From Paenibacillus auburnensis (GTDB lineage Bacteria > Bacillota > Bacilli > Paenibacillales > Paenibacillaceae): a stretch of 64,000 nucleotides of DNA. Within the stretch, counting starts at the first letter, position 1. Each line of letters opens with the position of its first letter. The notes under the pieces were generated by a model, which worked only from the letters and a program-made list of their open reading frames with translations, searched no databases and was not told where the DNA came from. Shown here piece by piece: positions 8,483 to 16,421 of this stretch. Both the position numbers and the translations under genes were made by a program. The stretch is from contig NZ_CAKMMG010000006.1 of NCBI RefSeq assembly GCF_927798115.1, positions 1 to 64,000 of the forward strand, written 5' to 3'.

Positions 8483-11400
8483 ATGAATTACTTGGCAGAG
8501 AACTGCAGTATTCTGGATCAAGCATTCATGATGTCTCCAGTAGGAATGGCTGTATGGGCCATAGAGGCGGACAAGTGGATTAAGGTTAACTCCGCGCTTT
8601 GCAATATTCTGGGCTGTAGTGAGTCTGACTTTCTTGAAGGAACTTTGTGCAGCGGGGATCATGCATCGCTGGCGGAACTGGAAGGATTGTCTCTGGCAGG
8701 GCGCATTGATGGGAAAGCTTTCCCGCCGGGTGCTTCTGTAGTAAAAGAATTGAGATTCCACAACCGTGCCGGGCGCTCTGTATGGCTGTCTCTTACGCTT
8801 GTCCGTGCAGAAGAGGGACAGGCCTCCCCGCATATTATAGTTTATGCCATAGATATTACCGACAGGAAAATCGCAGATCAGCTGACCGTAGACAGCCGCG
8901 ATTTATACGATTTATTTATAAAAGATGATCAAAGCATTATTTCCTTTACCCAGCCGGACGGCATCCTGAGCTTTATTTCACCTTCTGCGAAGAAGCTGCT
9001 CGGCTATGAGCCTGAAGAGCTCATCGGCAGGAACCGCCTGGAATTCTATCATCCGGATGATGTCGCAGGCCTGGACAAGTCGTTCGAGGGACTTCTGCAG
9101 AATGATACGTATACCCGCCGTCTCCGCCACAAGGAAGGGCATTATATCTGGTTAGAAACCTCTTTTCATGCTATCCGGAATGAGCAGAATGAAATCACGA
9201 GAATTATGGGCATTGGCCGGAATGTGACCAGCCGCAAACAGAATGAAGAAGCGCTCGCCGCGGCACAGCGGGTTGCCAGAATCGGCTCCTGGACCTGGGA
9301 TTTAGTCAAAAGCAAGCTGGCCTTCTCGGAGGAGCTGCGGCGTATTCTGCATTATAGTGTAGGTCCAACCGGTGTGGATTACCAGACGTTCGCAAAGCTG
9401 GTCCATCCGGAGGACCTGGGCTATTTGTATGAGAATGTAGAGCTGGCAATCAACCATGGAGAGTCCAGCGAAGCTACCTACCGGCTGGTCCTCCCTGATA
9501 ATACCCTGCTGGCGGTAAATATTCAGTCGGATGTGATCTATAGTCCGGAAGGACAGCCTATCAAGCTAATCGGCATGATGCAGGATATTACCGAGCGGCA
9601 GCAGATGGAGCAGCAGCTCAGGGAGAGCGAGCGCAATTTCCGGCTGATGTCCGAAAACTCACTGGATCTGATTTCACGCCTTACAGTCGACGATGTCGTC
9701 TTTTTGTATTGCTCCCCGGCTAGCCGTACTTTACTTGGTTACGAGCCTGAGGAGATGGTCGGTACCAGCGCCTATGACTATCTGCATCCCGACGACCTGC
9801 CCCTGATACAGGAAAAGATGATGCAGAACAAGGCAGCCGGTTTCATTTCGCCGATCTCTTACCGGTACCGCCACAAAAACGGCAGCTATATCTGGTTCGA
9901 GACGAACAGTCGTTACATTTTTGATGAGCAGGGACAGCTGGTGGAGATTATTGCCGTCGCCAGAGATATTACGGAGCGCAAACAATTCGAGTCGAGGCTG
10001 CAGGAGAATGAGCAGCGATACAAATCGCTGTTCGAGTACAATCCGTCAGCGGTATATTCGATGAACCTGCAGGGGGATTACTTAACTGCAAATGCTATTT
10101 TGGAGAAATTGTCCGGCTACTCCATGGAAGAGCTGATCGGTAATTACTACGGGCCGCTTGTGCATGAAAAGGACATTGAGAAGACAAATTATCACTTTTC
10201 TTTGGCCTGCCAGGGATTCCCGCAAAGCTATGAACTCACGCTGATTCATAAAGATGGGCATCTGGTGGAGATCAATACGGTCAATATTCCGATTATCGTC
10301 GATGACGAGGTTGTCGGTGTCTACGGGATTTCCCGTGACATTACCGAGCGCATCCGGTATACCGAGCAGATTGAGAAGTTGAGCAATGATTATACCCTGA
10401 TCCTTAATGCAGTCTCCGAGGGCATATTTGGCCTTGATACGGAAGGCAGGATAACCTTTATCAACCCTGCCGGTGCAGATATGCTGGGCTTTGCCTATGG
10501 CGAGATTATGGGACGTCCTTATCTTGGCCACATTCAGCAGACAGCACGGGACGGCATCTATTCCCGGCCTGAGGAATCCCCGCTGATCCGGGCTGTCCAG
10601 ACCGGGGAGTCCCTTTCCAGCAAGGATGCGGTGTTATGGCGGAAAGACGGATCGAGCTTTTTGGCTGAATACCAGGTTACCCCTCTGTTTGATAAAGGAG
10701 AGCGCATAGGTGCGGTTGTCGTCTTTCGGGACAACACCAATGAGAAGGAGATTATCCGCGCTAAAGAATCCGCAGAGAAGGCGGATCAGGCCAAATCGGA
10801 ATTTCTGGCCATCATGAGTCATGAGCTGCGGACACCGATGAATGGCATTATGGGCATGACAGACCTGCTCGCTGAGACAGAGCTTGACGAGGAGCAGCGC
10901 GGATACGCCAATATTATCAGTGAGAGCAGTGCTTCCCTGCTGTATATTCTGAATGAAATTCTGGATTTCAGTAAAATTGAAGCCGGGAAAATGACGCTGG
11001 TGCATGAGCCGCTTAGCCTGGAAAACGTCATGGATAGTGTCACCGAGCTGTTCCTGCCCAAAGCCAGGGAAAAAAACATCGAGCTGAGCTGCCGGATAGA
11101 CCCCGATGTACCGGAGCTGATTATGGGGGATGCAGCCCGGCTGCGCCAGGTTTTGGTTAACCTGGTCAGCAATGCTGTTAAGTTTACCGATACGGGGCAT
11201 GTTTCTATTGTTGTAGGGACGCAATTCTGTCCTAACCGCCGCAAGCTGACCCTGAAATTCAGTGTCCAGGATACAGGGATTGGCATTCCGTCCGAGAAGC
11301 AGTCCCTGTTATTTCAATCCTTTTCCCAGCTGCATCCGGCAATTAACCGTAAATATGGAGGTACCGGACTTGGACTTTCGATCTGCAAGCGGCTGGTTGA

Positions 11401-12025
11401 GCTGATGGGCGGGGCAATTACCGTGGACAGCAGGGAAGGGGAGGGCTCCAATTTCTACTTCACCCTGCCTATCGATATTGACAGTGATCCGGATGAATCT
11501 GCTGAGGAAATGGTAAGGCCGGAGGACAAGGAACCGGCAGGCCAAAGCGGAATGGGTGCGGACAGCATCCCGTACGCCTTGCCGGAGCCGGCGGAGGAAA
11601 CGCTGCGGAATGCCGGGGCTCTGCCGCATGCAGAACCGAAATACGGTCCGCTGCGGATACTGGTTGCCGAAGACCATCCCATCAACCAAAAGCTGCTCCT
11701 GACCATGCTGCAGAAAAGAGGCTACAACGCCGATCTCGTAGAAAATGGGCAACAGGCGCTCCAAGCGGTGCAGCAGCAGGACTATGATCTTATCTTTATG
11801 GATGTGCAGATGCCAATAATGAGCGGGCTAAGTGCAGCAGCCCGGATTAGTAGGCTGCCTGTAACCGGCAGCCGCCCCTATATGGTAGCTGTAACTGCCT
11901 ACGCCAGACCGGAGGATCGGGAGAAATGCCTGGCCGTAGGTATGAAGGATTTTATCAGCAAGCCTTTTCTCGCTTCTGACATTGAACGTATACTGCGGGA
12001 GCGGCAGGAGAAGATATCCTTATGA
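8483..12025 (+). CDS. Hybrid sensor histidine kinase with six PAS domains and receiver
   Basis: 1180 aa, with no membrane segment, so probably cytoplasmic. About six PAS domains run from residue 10 to 757 (roughly 10-125, 138-255, 256-375, 383-500, 508-625, 632-757), several ending in the PAC-like DITER motif. Then HisKA with phospho-acceptor H780 in SHELRTPMNG, HATPase_c (about 880-1000; NAVKF N box, DTGIGIP, GGTGLGL), and a receiver (about 1055-1175) with phospho-acceptor D1107 in FMDVQMP. This is a phosphorelay kinase that would feed an external HPt protein; no HPt or response regulator is adjacent. GAAGGGGG precedes the ATG. The stop overlaps the next start (ATGA). Confidence 0.92.
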   Translation: MNYLAENCSILDQAFMMSPVGMAVWAIEADKWIKVNSALCNILGCSESDFLEGTLCSGDHASLAELEGLSLAGRIDGKAFPPGASVVKELRFHNRAGRSVWLSLTLVRAEEGQASPHIIVYAIDITDRKIADQLTVDSRDLYDLFIKDDQSIISFTQPDGILSFISPSAKKLLGYEPEELIGRNRLEFYHPDDVAGLDKSFEGLLQNDTYTRRLRHKEGHYIWLETSFHAIRNEQNEITRIMGIGRNVTSRKQNEEALAAAQRVARIGSWTWDLVKSKLAFSEELRRILHYSVGPTGVDYQTFAKLVHPEDLGYLYENVELAINHGESSEATYRLVLPDNTLLAVNIQSDVIYSPEGQPIKLIGMMQDITERQQMEQQLRESERNFRLMSENSLDLISRLTVDDVVFLYCSPASRTLLGYEPEEMVGTSAYDYLHPDDLPLIQEKMMQNKAAGFISPISYRYRHKNGSYIWFETNSRYIFDEQGQLVEIIAVARDITERKQFESRLQENEQRYKSLFEYNPSAVYSMNLQGDYLTANAILEKLSGYSMEELIGNYYGPLVHEKDIEKTNYHFSLACQGFPQSYELTLIHKDGHLVEINTVNIPIIVDDEVVGVYGISRDITERIRYTEQIEKLSNDYTLILNAVSEGIFGLDTEGRITFINPAGADMLGFAYGEIMGRPYLGHIQQTARDGIYSRPEESPLIRAVQTGESLSSKDAVLWRKDGSSFLAEYQVTPLFDKGERIGAVVVFRDNTNEKEIIRAKESAEKADQAKSEFLAIMSHELRTPMNGIMGMTDLLAETELDEEQRGYANIISESSASLLYILNEILDFSKIEAGKMTLVHEPLSLENVMDSVTELFLPKAREKNIELSCRIDPDVPELIMGDAARLRQVLVNLVSNAVKFTDTGHVSIVVGTQFCPNRRKLTLKFSVQDTGIGIPSEKQSLLFQSFSQLHPAINRKYGGTGLGLSICKRLVELMGGAITVDSREGEGSNFYFTLPIDIDSDPDESAEEMVRPEDKEPAGQSGMGADSIPYALPEPAEETLRNAGALPHAEPKYGPLRILVAEDHPINQKLLLTMLQKRGYNADLVENGQQALQAVQQQDYDLIFMDVQMPIMSGLSAAARISRLPVTGSRPYMVAVTAYARPEDREKCLAVGMKDFISKPFLASDIERILRERQEKISL

Positions 12026-12639
12026 CACAGTCACTGCTAAGCCGCCGGATTCCTGCAGAACCCTATACACAGTGGGAGCCGGGCGTTCGTTCACCCGGCT
12101 CGGCCTGCGGGCCTGCCACTATGGCAGCGTTAATGGAATATTGGCACACGCGGCAGGGAGTAGCCTTTATTCCTGGAATGAGGCATTTTGACACCAAAGC
12201 AGCACATATAAATAACATATACAGCCGTCACGGCGGAAGGCCCTGGGGCATGAGTGTGCGCAGCTTCACCCGAGGCCTCCATGCATATCTCAGGTTAGCT
12301 GCCGGGAAGGATGGCCATGACGGATGGCAGCACACTGTAACCGTCTTTAATGATATGGAGCGGTATACAGCGGAGATTGATGCAGCCAGGCCGGTAGCAC
12401 TCAAGTTTGATAAATGGTGCAGCTTCCGCTGGCAAGGGGATTTTGCCTACAATTATCACTGGGTTCTGGGGATCGGCTATGAAAAGCCTGCTGGCGGAAA
12501 AGGGCCGGTGCTCCTTGTTCACGATAATGGACTCCGCCTTAAGGACGGCGGCTACCGCCCGGGGCAGGAGCGGCGCATCCCTTATCTTCCCAATCGGAAT
12601 ATCATCACAATGGTAGCACTGGACATCACCCGGGTTTAG
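12022..12639 (+). CDS. C39-like papain-fold protein
   Basis: 205 aa. It has SACGPATM with candidate nucleophile C29, a YHWVLGIGY block with H146, and VHDNG (D168/N169). This Cys-His-Asp/Asn order is that of peptidase C39-like proteins in Bacillales, often related to bacteriocin or peptide processing but mostly uncharacterised. It has no signal peptide and no transporter domain. Translation is coupled to the kinase by a 4-base ATGA overlap, so it may act in the same signalling pathway. CCGCTCC/GGAGCGG arms at 12660-12690 may end this transcript, though no T run follows. Confidence 0.65.
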   Translation: MTQSLLSRRIPAEPYTQWEPGVRSPGSACGPATMAALMEYWHTRQGVAFIPGMRHFDTKAAHINNIYSRHGGRPWGMSVRSFTRGLHAYLRLAAGKDGHDGWQHTVTVFNDMERYTAEIDAARPVALKFDKWCSFRWQGDFAYNYHWVLGIGYEKPAGGKGPVLLVHDNGLRLKDGGYRPGQERRIPYLPNRNIITMVALDITRV

Positions 12640-12704
12640 TCCTGAAGTCTAAGCGGGAACCGCTCCTTTAACTTGTAAAGGGAGGAGCGGGCGAAAAGTT
12701 TGTA

Positions 12705-12740
12705 CAAACGTTTGCGCAAAATGGATAATGGCGCTATAAT
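12705..12740 (+). promoter_or_regulatory. Promoter with LacI/MalR-type operator for pullulanase
   Basis: TTGCGC (12712-12717), a 17-bp spacer and a perfect TATAAT (12735-12740) form a sigma-A promoter. The perfect palindrome CAAACGTTTG (12705-12714) overlaps the -35 box. CAAACGTTTGCG matches the core of operators bound by LacI-family maltodextrin regulators (MalR type), which fits control of an alpha-glucan-degrading enzyme. Binding here would block RNA polymerase. Confidence 0.65.
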
Positions 12741-12774
12741 TCCAGTTATTAAAGGGTAAAGGAGACAGGTTGCC

Positions 12775-14733
12775 TTGTCCGTACAAAAAGAAATGAAAGA
12801 ACCTATTTATTATGGTGATCCGGCGGCCACGGACGGAATCTCCGTGTTCGACCAGGATTTTGATGATCTTTTCAGTTATGATGGCGATGATCTTGGCTTA
12901 AGCTACACTCCTGCTCAATCTGCCTTTTGCCTATGGGCACCCACTGCCTTTGAGGCTGAGGTTGTGCTCTATGAGTCATGGCAGGAAGCTGAAGGAGAGC
13001 ATTTACCGATGACCCGGGATGTGCGGGGGGTCTGGAGGCTGATGGTAGCCGGAGACTTGGACGGCAAGTTCTATACATACCGGGTGCGTGTCGGGGAGCA
13101 GTGGAATGAAGCGGCAGATCCCTATGCCCGGGCTGTTGGCGTCAACGGAGACCGGGGCGCAATTTTGGATTTACGTAAAACTGACCCTGAGCGTTGGACT
13201 GACGAGAAGCCACTTCTGGTCGATCCGGTCGATGCTGTAATCTACGAGCTTCATTTGCGTGACTTATCTGTCCATCCGGCGAGCGGCATTACCCATAAGG
13301 GACAATATCTTGGTCTGGCGGAAGAGGGCACCCGCGGTCCGGGTGGAATTCTTACCGGACTTGATCATATTGCCGGCCTCGGAGTAACGCATGTGCAACT
13401 GCTGCCTATCTACGACTATGCTACAGAAAGCGTTGATGAGACCAGGCTCAGCCAGCCCCATTATAACTGGGGATATGATCCGAAGAATTACAATGCGCCG
13501 GAGGGCTCTTATGCCACCGATCCTTATGTACCGAGCGTACGCATCCGCGAATTGAAGACTATGATCCAAGCGCTGCATGACCGCGGTCTGCGGGTGATTA
13601 TGGATGTGGTCTACAATCATGTATATGACGGGTTCCGGGTCAATTTCACCAAGCTGGTTCCCGGCTATTATCTGCGCTATAAGCCGGATGGCAGTCTGTC
13701 AAACGGGTCGGGCTGCGGCAATGATGTCGCCAGTGAACGGCTGATGATGTCCCGTTTTATTGTAGAATCCGTCCTCTACTGGGCTAGGGAGTATCATATC
13801 GACGGTTTCCGCTTTGATCTGATGGGACTTATTGATATTGAGACGATGCAGGAAGTCCGCCGCAGATTGGATGAGATCGATCCTTCGATCCTAACGATTG
13901 GCGAGGGCTGGATTATGGACACGGAGCTTTCCCCTTCGCGGCTGGCCAGCCAGAGTAACGCGGATGTGCTGCCGGGCATCGGGCACTTCAACGACGGCTT
14001 CCGCGATGCAGTGAAGGGTAACATCTTCCGGTATGAAGAGCCGGGATTTATCGGCGGCAAGGGTGGTCTTGAACAGGCTGTAAAGACAGGCATTACCGGC
14101 GGAGTAGTGTACGGTCAAGCTACAGGACAGTTTGCTGACGAGCCGCAGCAGTGTGTGAACTTCATGGAATGCCATGATAACCATACGCTGTGGGATAAAA
14201 TCGTGCTGTCCTCGGAGGGGGTAAGCGATTCCCGCCGCGAAGCGATGCACCGCCTGGCCTCGGCCATGGTGCTGACGAGCCAAGGGATTCCGTTTGTTCA
14301 CGCCGGACAGGAGTTCATGCGTACAAAGGACGGGGTTGAGAACAGCTATAAGTCGCCCGTTGAGATCAACCGCATGGATTGGGAACGCTGCGCTGCGCAT
14401 ACCAGTGATGTCGCTTATATGAAACGGCTTATCGCTTTGCGCAAGGCGCATCCGGCCTTCCGTCTGCGCACGGCGGAAGAAATCCGCACCCGCCTTATCT
14501 TTGAGCGGTCGCCGGCCGGTACGGTCGCCTACACGTTGCGTGATCATGCCGGAGGAGATTCCGCTAAGCACTTGTATGTGCTCTATAATGCGAATCCGGA
14601 CGGAGCTTCGCTGAGCCTGCCTGCCCTTGGAGAATGGAGCATCCTGTTCGGGGATGAGCTGGTCACGGGTGTTGCCGGAGGTAAGCTGGCAGTCCGGGGA
14701 CTTGGAATGGTTGTGCTGGCTGTGCAGCCTTAG
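12775..14733 (+). CDS. pulA: Type I pullulanase
   Basis: 652 aa, glycoside hydrolase family 13, hydrolyses alpha-1,6 bonds of pullulan and limit dextrins. It has an N-terminal CBM48-like domain (about 45-130) and the type I signature YNWGYDP. Catalytic residues are nucleophile D348 (GFRFDLMG), acid/base E377 (TIGEGW) and D468 (ECHDNH). There is no signal peptide, so it is intracellular, acting on imported maltodextrins. The start is TTG at 12775 after AAAGGAGA. It is monocistronic, with a clear promoter and terminator. Confidence 0.93.
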   Translation: MSVQKEMKEPIYYGDPAATDGISVFDQDFDDLFSYDGDDLGLSYTPAQSAFCLWAPTAFEAEVVLYESWQEAEGEHLPMTRDVRGVWRLMVAGDLDGKFYTYRVRVGEQWNEAADPYARAVGVNGDRGAILDLRKTDPERWTDEKPLLVDPVDAVIYELHLRDLSVHPASGITHKGQYLGLAEEGTRGPGGILTGLDHIAGLGVTHVQLLPIYDYATESVDETRLSQPHYNWGYDPKNYNAPEGSYATDPYVPSVRIRELKTMIQALHDRGLRVIMDVVYNHVYDGFRVNFTKLVPGYYLRYKPDGSLSNGSGCGNDVASERLMMSRFIVESVLYWAREYHIDGFRFDLMGLIDIETMQEVRRRLDEIDPSILTIGEGWIMDTELSPSRLASQSNADVLPGIGHFNDGFRDAVKGNIFRYEEPGFIGGKGGLEQAVKTGITGGVVYGQATGQFADEPQQCVNFMECHDNHTLWDKIVLSSEGVSDSRREAMHRLASAMVLTSQGIPFVHAGQEFMRTKDGVENSYKSPVEINRMDWERCAAHTSDVAYMKRLIALRKAHPAFRLRTAEEIRTRLIFERSPAGTVAYTLRDHAGGDSAKHLYVLYNANPDGASLSLPALGEWSILFGDELVTGVAGGKLAVRGLGMVVLAVQP

Positions 14734-14760
14734 GCAGCATCACTTGCTATATGCTTTGCT

Positions 14761-14818
14761 GGAAAAGAAACGGATACCGCCCCGAAAGGGGAGGGTACCC
14801 GTTTCTTTTCCATTTTAT
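14761..14818 (+). terminator. Terminator after pulA
   Basis: GGAAAAGAAACGG...TACC pairs with GGTACCCGTTTCTTTTCC around a GAAA loop (stem 14761-14811), followed by ATTTTAT. Confidence 0.85.
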
Positions 14819-14841
14819 CGGCCAATATGTGTAAAAAAGTA

Positions 14842-14893
14842 CTTCACCTGTCGTAGTAGATGTGCTACACTTCAGTTACTACGACAGATGAAG
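14842..14893. promoter_or_regulatory. Large dyad over the padR promoter
   Basis: Arms at 14842-14858 and 14877-14893 are 17 bp with one mismatch (CTTCACCTGTCGTAGTA and its near complement). The dyad overlaps a weak promoter, TTCACC (14843-14848), 17 bp, TACACT (14866-14871). An operator, perhaps for PadR autoregulation, is the likeliest role. The TACTAC/GTAGTA half-sites also recall BlaI-family operators. Confidence 0.5.
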
Positions 14894-14913
14894 TAATAAT
14901 TGACCGCGTGAAT

Positions 14914-15039
14914 GCTTACGAAGTGAGTTTTGCGAAGTAATCCAGTGAAGCTTATGCTACAAAACTTTTAGCTTATGCTTACGAAGTAAGTTTTGCGAAG
15001 TCATTCAATGAAGCCTATGCTACAAAACTTTTAGGAGGG
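14914..15039 (+). repeat. 63-bp tandem repeat in the padR leader
   Basis: Two near-identical 63-bp units run from 14914 to 14976 and from 14977 to 15039. Each begins GCTTACGAAGTRAGTTTTGC and ends in CTACAAAACTTTTAG. Each starts with the hairpin CTTAC-GAA-GTAAG (imperfect in copy 1). In copy 2 the unit runs straight into the AGGAGGG ribosome binding site of padR. It looks like a duplicated 5' leader element. Confidence 0.75.
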
Positions 15040-15045
15040 TGAATT

Positions 15046-15372
15046 TTGATCAGCAGTGATGTCATTCGGGGATACAACGATACGCTTATCCTTTACATGC
15101 TCCTCGATGGCGAATCCTACGGATATGAAATATCCAAGAACATCAGGAAGCTGTCGGACGAGAAATACATTATGAAGGAGACCACGCTATATTCGGCATT
15201 CACCCGGCTGGAGAAGAACGGATATATCGATTCCTTTTTTTTGGATGAGACGTTTGGCAAAAGGCGGACCTATTACCGGATTACTCCGCTGGGTCTGGCC
15301 TATTACCGTGAGAAATGCGAGGAATGGAAGGTTACGCAGGAGGTCGTCAATAAATTCATAAAGGAGCTGTAA
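15046..15372 (+). CDS. PadR-family transcriptional regulator
   Basis: 108 aa, the usual length for a PadR subfamily 1 regulator: winged helix-turn-helix (YDTLILYMLLDGESYGYEI pattern near residues 10-28, ETTLYSAFTRLEKNGYI near 46-62, then the RRTYYRITPLG wing) and a short C-terminal dimer helix. TTG start preceded by TAGGAGGG. Four bases separate it from the membrane protein gene that it probably controls. The dyad and tandem repeat upstream are candidates for its own operator and leader. Confidence 0.9.
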   Translation: MISSDVIRGYNDTLILYMLLDGESYGYEISKNIRKLSDEKYIMKETTLYSAFTRLEKNGYIDSFFLDETFGKRRTYYRITPLGLAYYREKCEEWKVTQEVVNKFIKEL

Positions 15373-15376
15373 TGAG

Positions 15377-16177
15377 ATGGATACCATTACCGGATATTTG
15401 AACAATATGTTCGCCTCTTTGCCCAGAACTGAGCAGACCTACAAGCTGAAGCAGGATCTGCTGTTGAGTATGGAAGACAAGTATTACGAACTGAAGCAGG
15501 ACGGGAAATCGGAGAATGAGGCGGTAGGCATTGTCATTTCCGAATTCGGCAATATCGATGAACTGATTGAGGAGCTCGGCATCGCTGTAGAGGGAACAGA
15601 TTCACCGCTTCCGCAGCTGGCTCCGGAAGATACCTGGAGCTATATGGCTGCCAAGAAGAGAGCCGGATTCATGGTGGGACTTGGCGTGATGCTGTGCATC
15701 GTTGGCCCTGCTTTACTGATTCTGCTTAGTACACTTGCAGAATATGGTTTCCTGCAAGGGGTTATTTCCGAGGATACAGCCGGAATCCTTGGGGTGGTCA
15801 TCCTGCTTGTACTGGTGGCTCCAGCTGTCGGACTATTTATTTACAGTGGTACGGTGTCGGAGAAATATAAATATTTGCAAAAGGGCTTTACCCTGCCGCA
15901 TTTTTTACGCACCGAAATTGAGCAGCGCAGCAGAGCATTTACTCCCACCTATACCCTTTCTCTGACTATGGGGGTATGCCTGTGTGTGCTGAGTCCGGTT
16001 CCGGTCATTACCTGGTCGATGATTAATGACGACGCTACCGCTTATGGTGTGGTCATTCTGCTGGCGCTGGTGGCACTTGCAGTCTTTCTGTTCATTTACT
16101 ACGGAAGTATCAAGGATAGCTTCAAGTTCCTGCTCAAGGAAGAAGAGTATACTTATAATGCGTTTAGAGCCCAATAA
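15377..16177 (+). CDS. HAAS/DUF1700-type membrane protein, PadR partner
   Basis: 266 aa. The N-terminal 85 residues form the helical HAAS-like signalling domain (SMEDKYYELKQDGKSENEAVG, then FGNIDELIEELG) that is typical of membrane proteins encoded beside PadR regulators. Four hydrophobic segments follow (about 97-117, 133-156, 192-215, 220-240), in two similar pairs, which suggests internal duplication. Its function is unknown; PadR/HAAS pairs are thought to control envelope stress responses. It is in an operon with padR. Confidence 0.8.
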   Translation: MDTITGYLNNMFASLPRTEQTYKLKQDLLLSMEDKYYELKQDGKSENEAVGIVISEFGNIDELIEELGIAVEGTDSPLPQLAPEDTWSYMAAKKRAGFMVGLGVMLCIVGPALLILLSTLAEYGFLQGVISEDTAGILGVVILLVLVAPAVGLFIYSGTVSEKYKYLQKGFTLPHFLRTEIEQRSRAFTPTYTLSLTMGVCLCVLSPVPVITWSMINDDATAYGVVILLALVALAVFLFIYYGSIKDSFKFLLKEEEYTYNAFRAQ

Positions 16178-16302
16178 GACATCCTCAGACCGCTTTACCC
16201 ATCCCCGGAATTTTAATTAAAAAAGTGACATTACTCATTTAGGTCAAAGAGGATCAATGATAATATAAAGGCATTTCAATCCAAGAAAGATCCTAACAGG
16301 GA

Positions 16303-16392
16303 CTGTGAAGTGGCGGAACACCGTTACCTCACAGCTTCTTACTTTGTTGCTTTACAGTGACAAATAACTAGTCGGTGACGGAGAGTAACGGC
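16303..16392 (+). other. Structured leader before gltD
   Basis: The gap before gltD contains a hairpin with CTGTGA/TCACAG arms (16303-16334). The CCGTTAC inside it (about 16320) can instead pair with GTAACGG at about 16386-16392 beside the gltD ribosome binding site. This gives two mutually exclusive folds. I do not recognise it as a known riboswitch or T-box. Confidence 0.3.
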
Positions 16393-16421
16393 CAATCAGA
16401 GAAACTCGGAGGATGACAGGA

